64,000 nt of DNA from positions 453,429-517,428 of the forward strand of contig NZ_PYGJ01000002.1 in NCBI RefSeq assembly GCF_003014475.1, in the 5' to 3' direction. Under the pieces are notes generated by a model, which saw only the letters and a program-made list of their open reading frames with translations, was not told where the DNA came from and ran no database searches. Positions 10,645 to 18,518 of this stretch are shown here, piece after piece. The DNA is from Shimia abyssi (GTDB lineage: Bacteria > Pseudomonadota > Alphaproteobacteria > Rhodobacterales > Rhodobacteraceae). Numbering within the stretch: position 1 is the stretch's first letter; the number at the start of each line of letters is the position of its first letter. A program made the position numbers and the translations under genes.

Positions 10645-10676
10645 AAAAAATCGGACGACCAAAACGGCCGCCCGAT
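10645..10676 (-). terminator. Intrinsic terminator of the small exported protein gene
   Basis: On the minus strand an 11-bp stem (ATCGGGCGGCC with GGTCGTCCGAT, two G-U pairs, loop GTTTT) is followed by T6. It lies between the gene ending at 10713 and rnhB, so rnhB has its own start of transcription. Confidence 0.85.
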
Positions 10677-10712
10677 CTTTGCCGCTCTAACGTCGGCACT
10701 CTGCTCGGCGAT

Positions 10713-11153
10713 TTACCGCCCGCCTACATTGTATCCGCTGCGGCGCAAGCAACCTACTTTGTAGACCGTACCAACACCGCGGCGCGTGTTCACCTTGCGG
10801 CGGCAATCCTGCGGTAGGTGACGGATCGAATAGCGTTCACGCTCAAGACAGCGCGTTCCAAAGCCCCGAATTTGCTTGCCGCGTGCGGTCACAAAGTCTC
10901 TCTTACAGTTGCGCGGCAAAACTTGCTGGCGGCGATGCGGGTTGGGCTTTTTCACTGGAATGGTCGGGCGGGCAACATAATCGTCCTTATTATTGTGATC
11001 ATCGATGGCCTTGCCCACGATAAACAACGCCGTCGCTCCGATCAGGATTTTGGCGATGTCGTCCTCGCTCAGCGCATGCGCACTTGAGGCCGAAAAACCG
11101 GTGATCGCCATCGCGGTGGACAGAATTGCGGCAATAAAGGTACGTGTCTGCAT
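10713..11153 (-). CDS. Exported basic Cys-containing protein of unknown function
   Basis: 146 aa. A signal peptide (MQTRTF, then a hydrophobic stretch, cleavage after SSAHA near residue 26) is followed by a second hydrophobic segment IAKILIGATALFIVGKAI (about 33-50) and a basic C-terminal half with four Cys (NCKRD, TRCLERE, QDCRRK, VGCLRRSG). The Cys spacing suggests two disulfides. The ATG at 11153 follows AGAGG. A longer frame to 11231 lacks a signal peptide and is unlikely. Similar small proteins are common in roseobacters as hypotheticals. I cannot assign a function. Confidence 0.75.
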   Translation of the reverse strand: MQTRTFIAAILSTAMAITGFSASSAHALSEDDIAKILIGATALFIVGKAIDDHNNKDDYVARPTIPVKKPNPHRRQQVLPRNCKRDFVTARGKQIRGFGTRCLERERYSIRHLPQDCRRKVNTRRGVGTVYKVGCLRRSGYNVGGR

Positions 11154-11332
11154 GGGAATAACCTCTTGAACTGAGTTGTAGTGTTGGTCCGGGCCGACTT
11201 GACCCGTCTGGATGCACCCACCATCATCCAACTCAAAAAAGTTTCACAATATCAGCCTCTTGTTATCTAATATCAGCAACCCAAACGTGCTTCGTTATTG
11301 AATAACACGCGCATTCACGGCACAGTTTCCCC

Positions 11333-11635
11333 ATGAAACATGCCCTTCAACATATCTCCCTCCTTACTGCTCTCCTTGTGGCGCTGACCTTGCCAGTCAC
11401 TGCAAACGCTGCCGATTGTTTTGCCGACTACAAGGCAAAAAAGGACAATCCCCTGCGCCTGCACTATGGTGTTGTTCAACTTCAAAATGGTTGCTCTGCG
11501 GCCTCTGCAAAATCCGAAGTCGCTGAGCGGATCAAGCGCGACGGCTGGACGTTGCTGAACGTTCTGTCCATCTTTGACGCCTCCGAACTATCGGGAAAGG
11601 ACTCCAGTGCAGGACAATTCTACCTCCGTTACTGA
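11333..11635 (+). CDS. Small exported protein of unknown function
   Basis: 100 aa with a clear signal peptide (hydrophobic core LLTALLVALTLPV, cleavage after ANA near residue 26) and a short mature part starting ADCFADYKAKKDNPLRLHYG. Two Cys (ADC and NGC) could form a disulfide. The mature region LHYGVVQL...ASAKSEVAERIKRDGWTLLNVLSIF is helix-like near its end. It is 3'-overlapped by the start of the next gene and is probably co-transcribed with it and the cyclase downstream. No family recognised. Confidence 0.75.
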   Translation: MKHALQHISLLTALLVALTLPVTANAADCFADYKAKKDNPLRLHYGVVQLQNGCSAASAKSEVAERIKRDGWTLLNVLSIFDASELSGKDSSAGQFYLRY

Positions 11636-12311
11636 CGTGCGCCGCCATGGCGGGCGCGTCGTTGCAATCGGAATAAGTGCTATCGTCGCAATCCTCATGA
11701 TCGCGACGATTGTGTTGTTGCTGACCCTGCCCGATGCCAACGCGTTCAACGAGCGGGTTGAACAGCTCTTTCTGGAAAACGATACGCTGACTGGACAGGC
11801 TGAAATCAAGCTGCTCGAAATTCTCGCGCAATCCGGCACGGCTTTTGCCGACACATTGGCCAGCTATCGCATGGTCATTCTGGTGTTGCTTGTATTTGCC
11901 ACAGGTATGATGATCGCCGCCCTGGTATTTCTGATCATGCTGGTGGCTCTCAACCGGCGAATGGCTCAAATTGAACGGTCAGGTATTCAGGTCAACTCTC
12001 TCCTGATCAGCCGCGACGAAAAAACCGTCTACCTCAATAATATGGGGTTCAAGCTGACCGACGCAGCCATGGAAACCCTCTCGGTGCTGGCCGAGGCGCG
12101 CCTTGACGACGAGATGCTGTCAGGTGTCGAAATCGAATCCGTTATCTCCGGAAAATCCGCCATCGATTGCGAAGAAGCCGCAGGCGCCACTCGGATCAAA
12201 CGCCTCAGAGATTCGCTTGGCAACCAGATGGTCAGTGAGCTTTTGGTTAAGAATATCGCACGCAAGGGATATATGCTGGCAATCGATAAGGATGTAATCA
12301 AGGTGCTTTGA
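11607..12311 (+). CDS. Membrane-anchored protein with C-terminal OmpR/PhoB-type winged helix
   Basis: 234 aa, GTG start supported by GGGAAAGG 6-7 bases upstream; a TTG 33 bases earlier is the alternative. Layout: short cytoplasmic N terminus, transmembrane helix (about 18-41), a loop of about 47 residues predicted periplasmic, a second helix (about 90-116), then a cytoplasmic C-terminal domain. That domain (about 130-230) reads like an OmpR/PhoB winged helix: a beta entry (SLLISRDEKTVYLNN), FKLTDAAMETLSVLAE, a recognition-helix region ATRIKRLRDSLGN, and the wing ending KNIARKGYML. Such proteins can regulate genes from the membrane, as ToxR and CadC do, but here the DNA-binding domain is C-terminal. 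The function is inferred. It overlaps the upstream small gene by 29 bases and precedes the cyclase gene. Confidence 0.72.
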   Translation: MQDNSTSVTDVRRHGGRVVAIGISAIVAILMIATIVLLLTLPDANAFNERVEQLFLENDTLTGQAEIKLLEILAQSGTAFADTLASYRMVILVLLVFATGMMIAALVFLIMLVALNRRMAQIERSGIQVNSLLISRDEKTVYLNNMGFKLTDAAMETLSVLAEARLDDEMLSGVEIESVISGKSAIDCEEAAGATRIKRLRDSLGNQMVSELLVKNIARKGYMLAIDKDVIKVL

Positions 12312-12428
12312 TCACGGCACCCACCCGTCATAAAAAAGTTACTAAGGTTTCAGCAAAACGGTTGGAATATACGGTGGCGACGCCATATGCTGGTCTACCT
12401 CTTGGATAGATCAGAAAGGCCACCCACG

Positions 12429-13979
12429 ATGGAAGGCAGCCGTTTCGGCCCAAATGCAGGCTACGGACTCCGCATCGAACCTCTAGACACCACCGTGCGT
12501 ATATTACGCGACGGTCTGGTGCTGGCCGAAAGCAATCGCGCCAAGGTGATGTACGAGACCCGGCTTGACCCGCAGATCTATGTCCCACTGGAGGACGTAA
12601 AGGTGCGCCTGTCTGATCCGGTCGATCTACAGACATTTTGCCCCTTCAAGGGCACAGCAGAGTATCGTGACATTCATATCGACGAAACCGTGCTGGAAAA
12701 TGCCGTCTGGTCCTACAATGACGCCCTTCCTGAGAGCCGCCAGATCAATGGCTTTGTCGGATTCATGCGTGGAACCTACACAGACATCGATCTTGGCGAG
12801 GCAGAGCTGCTTCCTGACGAGTCTGGCAATATCACCGGGCCCCTCGTTGACTGGCTGATGCGCGGCGCCGCATTTATTGAGACACCAGAGAAATTCACAC
12901 AGGCGCTCGCTAACAAGATGCTAGAATGCGGCATAGCCGTCTCTCGGATGAGCCTGATGATTTGGTCGCTGCATCCTATGATCGCCGGCAAACACTATAT
13001 CTGGCAAAAGGGCGAGGAAGAGATCACAACTTACACGCCCAACTATGATGTGTATGACCACCCGGCCTACATCAACAGCCCGCTTAGCCACGTTGCAGCG
13101 GGCCAGGGCGGCATTCGCCAACGCCTGAACCTACCGGTCGACTCGATGAAGTTCCCGATTATGAAAGATCTCAAAGAAGAGGGTCACACCGACTATGTCG
13201 CCATGCCGCTGATCTTCTCAAACGGGCAAATCAACGTACTAACATTGACAAGCGACCATCCTAATGGTTTCACAACGGCCAATCTCGGCTTGATTTTCGA
13301 GATCTCGTCTGTAATCAGCCGGTTTTACGAGGTTTTCACTCAGAAAGAGAACGCTCAGTCTTTATTGGAAACGTATGTCGGACGTCGCACAGGTGCACGT
13401 GTTTTGGGTGGCGATATCCGACGCGGTGAAGGTGACGAGATCGACGCCGCCATCATGTTCTGTGACCTGCGCGGCTCCACCCGTCTCGAAGAAGAAATGC
13501 CACGCGACGACTATATCGCACTGCTCAACCAATTCTTCGACACGGTCTCTGACGTGGTTAACGACCATGGTGGTGAAGTGCTGAAATTCATCGGCGATGC
13601 TGTGCTTGCAGTCTTTCCCAAGGGGCAGGTCGAAGGCGAAGCGCGCACCAGTTCGCTTGCAGCCTCAAAAGAAATCGTGCTCAACCTCGCAGAAGTGGCA
13701 GAAGAAAAGCAGCTCGACTGCCAATGCTCCATTGGTATCGCTTATGGCAGTGTGACCTACGGCAATGTTGGTTCCAAAGAACGGCTCGACTTTACTGTAA
13801 TTGGCCAACCCGCGAATATCGCCGCCCGCCTTGGCGACTATGGCAAGACCATAGGCCACCGGATTGTCGTTACTGAAGATGTCGCGCGCCACGGTACTGG
13901 TACTAGATCACTGGGCTCAGTTGAATTGCGCAATGTATCAGTGCCGGTCGAGGCATTTACAGTATCGGCCAAGGACTAG
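12429..13979 (+). CDS. DUF427-class III adenylate cyclase fusion
   Basis: 516 aa with three parts. The first 130 or so residues are a DUF427 domain (segments GLRIEPLDTTVRILRDG, YVPLEDVKVRL and VWSYNDALPESRQINGFVGFM). A middle region (about 135-325) looks GAF-like and may sense a ligand, but I cannot name it with confidence. The last 180 residues are a class III cyclase domain with metal Asp residues in IMFCDLRGSTR and KFIGDAVLAVF, the Lys before IGDA, and the NIAARLGDYG segment. No transmembrane helix is present. ATG at 12429 follows AGAAAGG; an ATG 42 bases upstream lacks a site. A second cyclase in this window, 4 kb away, is membrane-bound. Confidence 0.85.
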   Translation: MEGSRFGPNAGYGLRIEPLDTTVRILRDGLVLAESNRAKVMYETRLDPQIYVPLEDVKVRLSDPVDLQTFCPFKGTAEYRDIHIDETVLENAVWSYNDALPESRQINGFVGFMRGTYTDIDLGEAELLPDESGNITGPLVDWLMRGAAFIETPEKFTQALANKMLECGIAVSRMSLMIWSLHPMIAGKHYIWQKGEEEITTYTPNYDVYDHPAYINSPLSHVAAGQGGIRQRLNLPVDSMKFPIMKDLKEEGHTDYVAMPLIFSNGQINVLTLTSDHPNGFTTANLGLIFEISSVISRFYEVFTQKENAQSLLETYVGRRTGARVLGGDIRRGEGDEIDAAIMFCDLRGSTRLEEEMPRDDYIALLNQFFDTVSDVVNDHGGEVLKFIGDAVLAVFPKGQVEGEARTSSLAASKEIVLNLAEVAEEKQLDCQCSIGIAYGSVTYGNVGSKERLDFTVIGQPANIAARLGDYGKTIGHRIVVTEDVARHGTGTRSLGSVELRNVSVPVEAFTVSAKD

Positions 13980-13989
13980 GTGCAAAGCG

Positions 13990-14472
13990 TTAGATCTTGG
14001 CTTCAAACGCCGCCACAACCTGTTCATAAACGGCACGTTTGAACGGCACGATATTATCGACCAGCTCCTTCACTGGTAACCAGCGCCATTCCGAAAACTC
14101 GGGGTGGTCGCCATCAATGCGAACCTGCGTATCGTCGCCGTGAAACCGCAGCAAAAACCACTTCTGCTCCTGCCCTTTGTATCGGCCCTTCCAGATGCGC
14201 GGCACGATGTCGTGAGGCAAATCATAGGCAATCCAACCTTCGCTCTCACCTTCCACCGTCACCAATTCGCGCGATACTCCGGTTTCTTCTTCCAGCTCAC
14301 GCAGCGCTGCTTCTCGGGCACTTTCACCTTTGTCAATTCCGCCCTGAGGCATCTGCCAAGCGGCGACTTCGCTGTCCAGCCGTTGCCCAACAAAAGCATG
14401 CCCATCGCCATTGACCAGCATCACGCCCACATTGCGACGATAGGGTAGCTTCGTGATCTCTTCCGGTGTCAT
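13990..14472 (-). CDS. rppH: RNA pyrophosphohydrolase (Nudix)
   Basis: Removes pyrophosphate from the 5' end of triphosphorylated mRNA and starts 5'-end-dependent decay; also called NudH/IalA. The 160-aa length is typical. The Nudix box [22 protein letters not shown] (about 44-65) is intact, with the REExxEE-type acidic residues present as RELEEETG. The flanking segments [11 protein letters not shown] and AWQMPQGG are conserved in RppH. The start chosen (ATG preceded by AGAGGAG) excludes a long low-complexity N-terminal extension. Only 10 bp separate its stop from the convergent cyclase stop. Confidence 0.95.
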   Translation of the reverse strand: MTPEEITKLPYRRNVGVMLVNGDGHAFVGQRLDSEVAAWQMPQGGIDKGESAREAALRELEEETGVSRELVTVEGESEGWIAYDLPHDIVPRIWKGRYKGQEQKWFLLRFHGDDTQVRIDGDHPEFSEWRWLPVKELVDNIVPFKRAVYEQVVAAFEAKI

Positions 14473-14873
14473 GTCAGTACTCCTCTGCACGCTATCTGTT
14501 CCTACCGACGCCCCTTGCTGCACGCAACACTTCGCTGCCGTCAATGTTTCAGACCTGCTCGGAGGGGCTAAGGGGGTGACCTCGGCGTTCGCAAAAAAAC
14601 GCCCACCGGGCGCAACCCATTGAAATGAATGATGCAGGTAAAAACCGTTAAAGCTCGAAGCGCAATGGCCGCTTTGAGCCCAAAGGGACAAGCGAGGTGA
14701 TAGGCACGAACAGGAGGACAGGGCGAAAAGCGGGACACATGATCTGTGACAACGCACAAGACTTGCATGGTAGTAAAATGCAGATGTGACGCCACAGCAA
14801 CGTCACCGTCCTAAGTGGACATTTTAGTGACCTGTGCACATATCTTTCTTTGAAAGTACAAAGGAACAATCCG
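14473..14873. other. Gene-free gap between rppH and the DUF1254 pair
   Basis: About 400 bases with no convincing gene. It contains an orphan minus-strand terminator (14593-14612). It also holds an inverted repeat, GTGACG-N9-CGTCAC, at 14786-14806, 68 bases before the DUF1254 start, which could be an operator. Two overlapping minus-strand open frames here have no ribosome site and no recognisable domain. Confidence 0.5.
14593..14612 (-). terminator. Orphan intrinsic terminator
   Basis: On the minus strand CGCCC-GGT-GGGCG is followed by seven T. No annotated minus-strand gene lies upstream of it for 2.5 kb, so it either ends a small untranslated RNA in 14613-14870 or is a leftover from rearrangement. 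Confidence 0.7.
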
Positions 14874-15941
14874 ATGCCTAAAAAACTTTCCCAGTCCGCG
14901 CGGGGTGTTACAGCTTTTTGCGTCGCTGCCTTGGTCTCAGGTGGCGCGATGGCAGAATCTACAAGCGCCACGCTTGACGCCCTTGTCGACAGCCAGGAAA
15001 TCCCGGTTACGGTCGATAACTTTACCCGTGCCGCGACGGATGCAGAGCTGGACAAATACGTCTCATTGGCTGGTGGGGTGAACAAATTCTTCCATTTCCG
15101 CACACCGACCCCGGTAGAAAACCAGCCGACGATCCGCATGAACCGAGACACGCTCTACAGCACAGCTGTTGTCGACATCAGCAAAGGTGCGACCCTGACG
15201 CTGCCCGAGGTGGGCGAGCGCTATATGACCGCGATGATTGTGAACCAGGATCACTATATCAACGAAGTCATTTTCGGCGGCGGCACCTATACGCTGGACA
15301 CGAAGACATTCGACACCCCTTATGTCATCGTGTTCATGCGCATTCTGGTGGACGCGTCTGATCCGGACGACGTCGCCGCCGTGAATGCAATTCAGGATGC
15401 GATGTCGATCGAGGCGGCGTCGTCCAACCCCTTCATCGCTCCGGATTACAATGAAAGGGATCTGGAGGACTTGATCTCAGAGACCCTGAGATTGGGTCGA
15501 TTTGCACCTGATGCAACACGCGCCTTTGGTGCCAAGTCTGCGGTTGATCCCGTGCGCCATTTCATCGGCACGGCGGCCGGCTGGGGTGGCTTGCCGGAAA
15601 CCGAGGCCTTCTATGTAAGTGTCGAACCAAACCTGCCCGTCGGATCCTTCAAGATCGACGTCCCGGCAGACGTGCCGGTTGGGGCATTCTGGTCTGTCAG
15701 TCTCTATAATGCGGCTGGTTTCTTTGAGGAGAACGCGAGCGATGCTTACAGCGTCAACTCGATCACCGGAACACCCAACGATGACGGCAGCATGACGGTA
15801 CATCTGGGCGGGTGCGACACGGGTGCGGTCAACTGTCTGCCGATCATGGACGGGTGGAACTATACCGTGCGGCTTTATCGTCCGGGCCCCGAAGTCCTGG
15901 ATGGCAGCTGGACGTTTCCTGCTGCCCAACAAGTGAATTAA
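14874..15941 (+). CDS. Exported DUF1254/DUF1214 protein, first of a tandem pair
   Basis: 355 aa. Signal peptide with cleavage after AMA (residue 27 or so). The N-terminal half has the DUF1254 hallmark NQPTIRMNRDTLYSTAVVDIS and the VNQDHYINEVIFG strand. The C-terminal half has the DUF1214 features AFWSVSLYN, the double GG before CDTG, and PGPEVLDGSWTFP. The biochemical role of these proteins is not settled; they are secreted and often multi-copy. The ATG at 14874 follows AAAGGAAC. A TTG 24 bases upstream lacks a ribosome site. It is 18 bases upstream of its paralogue and reads on the strand opposite to rppH and ctpA. Confidence 0.85.
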   Translation: MPKKLSQSARGVTAFCVAALVSGGAMAESTSATLDALVDSQEIPVTVDNFTRAATDAELDKYVSLAGGVNKFFHFRTPTPVENQPTIRMNRDTLYSTAVVDISKGATLTLPEVGERYMTAMIVNQDHYINEVIFGGGTYTLDTKTFDTPYVIVFMRILVDASDPDDVAAVNAIQDAMSIEAASSNPFIAPDYNERDLEDLISETLRLGRFAPDATRAFGAKSAVDPVRHFIGTAAGWGGLPETEAFYVSVEPNLPVGSFKIDVPADVPVGAFWSVSLYNAAGFFEENASDAYSVNSITGTPNDDGSMTVHLGGCDTGAVNCLPIMDGWNYTVRLYRPGPEVLDGSWTFPAAQQVN

Positions 15942-15959
15942 CCAAAAAGGGAACATGCA

Positions 15960-16955
15960 ATGAAAACACTGCTGGCGGTCGCCTTGTGTGCGCCGACGTT
16001 GATTTTGGCCGAAAACGTCACTGTCGATAACTTTGTACGCGCCGAGTCGAATTTCAATATCCTGAGCAACATGAAGACCTTTGGCTTTAGCGTGGGCGAG
16101 CTTCATCACCTGCGCGAACCAACGACCACCGAAGACCAGCCAACCATCCGGATGAACCAGGATACCCTGTATTCCGGGCTTGTGGCGGACCTGTCAAAGC
16201 CTGTGGAGATCACGCTGCCTGACCTCGGTGGGCGGTATCAGTCCCTGCATTTGGTCAATCAGGATCACTATATGTTCGCTGAGGCCCAACCTGGAACCTA
16301 CAGGCTGACCGAAGAGGAGGTCGGCACCCGCTTTGCTCTCGTGGCCTTCCGCACATTCGTTGACGTCACCAACCCTGACGACATCGCAAAGGCCCATGCT
16401 GCACAGGACGCCATCATGACACGCGGCGGCGGCACAGGACCATACGAGTCGCCGGATTGGAATCTGGATAACCTAGGTGTGGCGCGCAAGGCGCTGAGTG
16501 ATGTCGCGGTACTTGGCTTTGATTCAAGATATGCGTTTGGCACCAAAGACGAGACACGGCCCATTGACCACCTTGTCGGCGCTGCTGCGGGTTGGGGCGG
16601 TCTGCCGTTCACTGCAGCGTCTTATGTCATTGACAGCGTTTCCGATAATGATGGCGAAACCCCGCATTCTGTGACCGTCAAGGAAGTGCCGGTGGAAGCG
16701 TTCTGGTCCATCACCATCTACAATGCCGACGGCTATCTGGAACCCAATGATATGGGTGTGAACAGTTACAACAACTTCACTGCGACACCAGACGATGATG
16801 GGGCTTACCCGATCCATTTTGGTGGCTGTGACGTTGGCCGCGTCAACTGCATCCCGGTCTCGCCCGGCTGGAACTACACAGTCCGCCTGTACGAACCCCG
16901 TGCCGAAATTCTGGATGGGAGTTGGACCTTCCCAGTTTTTGAGGCCGTGAATTGA
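15960..16955 (+). CDS. Exported DUF1254/DUF1214 protein, second of a tandem pair
   Basis: 331 aa with a short signal peptide (MKTLLAVALCAPTLILA, cleavage near residue 17). It aligns along its length with the protein just upstream: QPTIRMNQDTLYSGLVADLS, VNQDHYMFAE, AAGWGGLPFTAASY, EAFWSITIYN and the conserved ending EILDGSWTFP. The N-terminal acidic stretch of the first copy is shorter here. The two genes look like a local duplication and share an operon. The GGAAC before the ATG is a weak to fair ribosome site. Function unknown. Confidence 0.85.
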   Translation: MKTLLAVALCAPTLILAENVTVDNFVRAESNFNILSNMKTFGFSVGELHHLREPTTTEDQPTIRMNQDTLYSGLVADLSKPVEITLPDLGGRYQSLHLVNQDHYMFAEAQPGTYRLTEEEVGTRFALVAFRTFVDVTNPDDIAKAHAAQDAIMTRGGGTGPYESPDWNLDNLGVARKALSDVAVLGFDSRYAFGTKDETRPIDHLVGAAAGWGGLPFTAASYVIDSVSDNDGETPHSVTVKEVPVEAFWSITIYNADGYLEPNDMGVNSYNNFTATPDDDGAYPIHFGGCDVGRVNCIPVSPGWNYTVRLYEPRAEILDGSWTFPVFEAVN

Positions 16956-17180
16956 CTTAAGCTGATTTGCAAATTGTCTCCCAAAGCCGGTTTTCGCGTG
17001 GCTCTTTACCAAGGTCGGCTCTGGGCCGTGACCGCCAGCCAGACTGGAAGGAATGACGGTCCGTTCCGTCGGCATAGCCGCCAATCTTCACAGACAATGC
17101 GATCGGCCCGGTGCTGCATCATTTATCGCAAATGGCAGGCCACCGGGCACCCCTAATTCTTTCATGCGATCCTCATTGGA

Positions 17181-18515
17181 TCACTCATTAGGACCCAACG
17201 CCGAAAGGCCTTTCAGAATATCAATGGCATAGGCCAGTTGATAATCCTCTTCCCGTAGCTTCGCAGCTTCCTCTGCCTTGGCACGATCTTCCTCTATCTG
17301 ACGTACCTCGTCTTCGCTCAGGCTATCATTGTTCAGGCTACCACGCAGGTCTGCTTCACCCCGAATGTGGCGGTTGGCATCTTCCTCCTCCTCATTCGCT
17401 GGTGTCCGGCGTGGTTGCTCCACCACGATGTCCGGGCTCACACCCAGCGCCTGGATCGAACGGCCTGATGGTGTATAGTACCGCGCCGTGGTCAGGCGCA
17501 TCGCACCATCCCCGCGCAGCGGCATAACCGTTTGAACTGACCCTTTACCAAAGCTCTTTGTACCAACAACAATTGCACGCCGGTGATCTTGCAAAGCCCC
17601 CGCCACAATTTCCGAGGCCGAGGCCGACCCGCCGTTGATCAACACAACCACGGGTTTGCCCATGGCAAGATCACCCGGCGTCGCGTTGTAACGCTCGCCA
17701 TCCTGTGGATTGCGCCCACGGGTCGAGACAATCTCGCCTTTTTCAAGGAAGCTGTCAGAAACCGAAATCGCTTGGGTCAAAAGACCACCGGGATTATTGC
17801 GCAAATCCAACACAATCCCGTTCACGTTCTCCATACCACCCAGTTCTTCAACCTGCTTCAGGAACCCAGCCTCAAGATTCGGTGTCGTCTGATTGTTGAA
17901 AGTGGTCACACGCAAAACAACCGTATCTCCAACATTGCGTGTCCGAACGGCTGTCAATTTGATCGTGTCCCGAATGATGGTAACATCAAACGGCTCCGGC
18001 TCACCTTCGCGTACCACCGTAATGATAATCTCGGACCCAACCGGTCCGCGCATCATTTCAACCGCCTCGTCCAGATTGAGACCCAGAACACTCTCGTCAT
18101 TCACATGAGTGATAAAGTCTCCGGCTTCAATTCCAGCTTCATCCGCAGGGGTACCGTCGATCGGCGATACTACCTTCACAAACCCTTCTTCCTGCGTCAC
18201 CTCGATGCCCAAACCACCAAACTCACCGCGAGTTTGCACGCGCATATCTTCGGCATCCTGTGGCGAAAGATAGCTTGAATGCGGATCAAGCGATGTCAGC
18301 ATCCCGTTGATGGCCGCTTCGATCAGGTCAGCTTCGTCGACCTCCTCCACGTATTGTGCCCGGATGCGCTCAAAGATGTCTCCGAACAGGTCCAACTGTT
18401 CGTAGACATTACTTTTGCGTGACGTCTCTTGGGCAAGCAGTGGGCCGGCCACCTGTGTCGTGACCAGCAACCCGGCCAACACACCTCCCGCGGCGGCAGC
18501 AAAGAATTTCTTCAT
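17181..18515 (-). CDS. ctpA: C-terminal processing serine peptidase, S41 family
   Basis: Cell-envelope protease with signal or anchor segment (residues 3-28), a PDZ domain (about 95-170: GFVKVVSPIDGTPADEAGIEAGDFI) and the S41 catalytic domain. The Ser/Lys dyad residues lie in GGSASASEI (295-303) and GTKSFGKGS (318-326). RNNPGGLL (239-246) is the oxyanion segment. The C-terminal tail after about 370 is charged and coiled-coil-like. The 444-aa length is normal. EnvC's stop is 3 bases upstream of its ATG; gpmI, envC and ctpA read as one operon. CtpA-type proteases in alphaproteobacteria are thought to cleave peptidoglycan regulators. Confidence 0.95.
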   Translation of the reverse strand: MKKFFAAAAGGVLAGLLVTTQVAGPLLAQETSRKSNVYEQLDLFGDIFERIRAQYVEEVDEADLIEAAINGMLTSLDPHSSYLSPQDAEDMRVQTRGEFGGLGIEVTQEEGFVKVVSPIDGTPADEAGIEAGDFITHVNDESVLGLNLDEAVEMMRGPVGSEIIITVVREGEPEPFDVTIIRDTIKLTAVRTRNVGDTVVLRVTTFNNQTTPNLEAGFLKQVEELGGMENVNGIVLDLRNNPGGLLTQAISVSDSFLEKGEIVSTRGRNPQDGERYNATPGDLAMGKPVVVLINGGSASASEIVAGALQDHRRAIVVGTKSFGKGSVQTVMPLRGDGAMRLTTARYYTPSGRSIQALGVSPDIVVEQPRRTPANEEEEDANRHIRGEADLRGSLNNDSLSEDEVRQIEEDRAKAEEAAKLREEDYQLAYAIDILKGLSALGPNE

Positions 18516-18518
18516 AGG

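Noticed and set aside
14568..14795. Minus-strand 75-aa frame over the orphan terminator
   Set aside because: It reads through the terminator hairpin, has no ribosome site and no known domain.
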